64,000 bases of DNA from Megaleporinus macrocephalus (Eukaryota > Chordata > Actinopteri > Characiformes > Anostomidae). Positions 63,664 to 64,000 of this stretch are shown here, piece after piece. The notes beneath the pieces were generated by a model that saw only the letters and a program-made list of their open reading frames with translations, was not told the DNA's origin and did no database searches. Position 1 is the first letter of the stretch, and the number at the start of each line of letters is the position of its first letter. A program made the translations under genes and the position numbers. Location: positions 124,001 to 188,000 of the forward strand of contig CM038716.1 in the NCBI GenBank assembly GCA_021613375.1, in the 5' to 3' direction.

Positions 63664-64000
63664 CAATAGGCCAAAAGTATGTGCACACCCCTCCTAATTA
63701 TTTATTATTGAACAGGTGTTTCAGACACATCTATTGCTAGCAAATGTACAAATCCAATCACATTTCCATGCAATCTCTATTAACAAAGAAAAAAAGAATA
63801 GGTCAAAAAGAGAAGCTCAGTGACAAGGATGCCACAAGTCAGTTTTCTCAAATTTCTACCTTTCTAGATCTGCCAAGGTCAAGTGTAAGAGTGATTATTG
63901 TGGAATGTAGAAATCAGGGAATAATAACAGCTCAGCCATGAAGCTGGGGACTACGCAGACTCACAGAGAGGGGCAGCTGAGTGCTGAAACGTTTAGCATG
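63664..64000 (+). mobile_element. Tc1/mariner-like element, 5' end (runs off window)
   Basis: It begins with a terminal-repeat-like AGGCCAAAAGTATGTGCACACC. A plus-strand frame at 63744-63941 then includes KEKLSDKDATSQF and FLDLPRSSVRVI, a helix-turn-helix like that of Tc1 transposases. After a stop, the same frame continues with RRLTERGS-VLKR, typical of the linker after the DNA-binding domain. The gene is already broken and the remainder lies past 64 kb. Confidence 0.65.

Larger units (their letters stand above)
55811..64000 (-). other. ksr1: ksr1 intron 1 (5' part, runs off window)
   Basis: No exon encoding the expected N-terminal KSR1 sequence was found upstream of exon 2 within the window, so the first exon probably lies beyond 64 kb. 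The intron carries a hAT-like element, a Tc1 5' end, simple repeats and a probable transposon scrap near 57.1 kb. Confidence 0.7.

Noticed and set aside
56000..64000. Search for the KSR1 N-terminal exon
   Set aside because: No minus-strand segment resembling the expected coiled-coil N-terminus with a phase-0 donor was found, so it is judged to be outside the window.

Overview
This window looks like nuclear DNA from a bony (teleost-type) fish. It is AT-rich, with split genes carrying GT-AG introns and long intergenic stretches. It is full of Tc1/mariner, hAT and BEL/Pao debris and very long simple repeats, a mix typical of fish. Every gene I recognise is on the minus strand, so each reads from high to low coordinates. 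Almost all long open frames in the window are chance or repeat-derived; the real coding sequence was assembled exon by exon from splice sites and family similarity.

Layout. (1) 1-3.4 kb: first coding exon and 5' leader of neurofibromin (nf1), with the start of its first intron running off the left edge. A (CTG)21 tract lies about 230 bp upstream of the start codon. (2) 3.5-7.3 kb: intergenic DNA with a dispersed repeat. (3) 7.5-14.2 kb: a complete ten-exon tandem-repeat galectin (galectin-9 type, 312 aa), two carbohydrate-recognition domains joined by a proline-rich linker built from three 30-nt exons. (4) 14.2-29.3 kb: intergenic, mostly transposon remains (internally deleted Tc1 copies, a BEL/Pao relic, a MITE) and a 165-bp GA tract. 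(5) 29.3-64 kb: ksr1, kinase suppressor of Ras 1. Eighteen exons (821 codons plus stop) are assembled here, from the SAM-like region through the C1 domain to the pseudokinase domain. The N-terminal exon was not found and probably lies beyond 64 kb. The large 5' introns hold an 8-bp-flanked hAT-like element, a Tc1 5' end and several microsatellites.

How the genes relate. Neurofibromin is a RasGAP that switches Ras off, while KSR1 is the scaffold that brings RAF, MEK and ERK together downstream of Ras. The galectin is a secreted or cytosolic beta-galactoside-binding immune lectin. In human the three orthologues lie on 17q11, with LGALS9 next to KSR1 and NF1 some megabases away, so this is a compact version of a conserved neighbourhood. 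I saw no sign of an undescribed biological system; the most interesting signals are the nf1 leader repeat with its polyalanine upstream ORF, the linker microexons of the galectin, and the ksr1 cassette microexon carrying a second ERK-docking motif.
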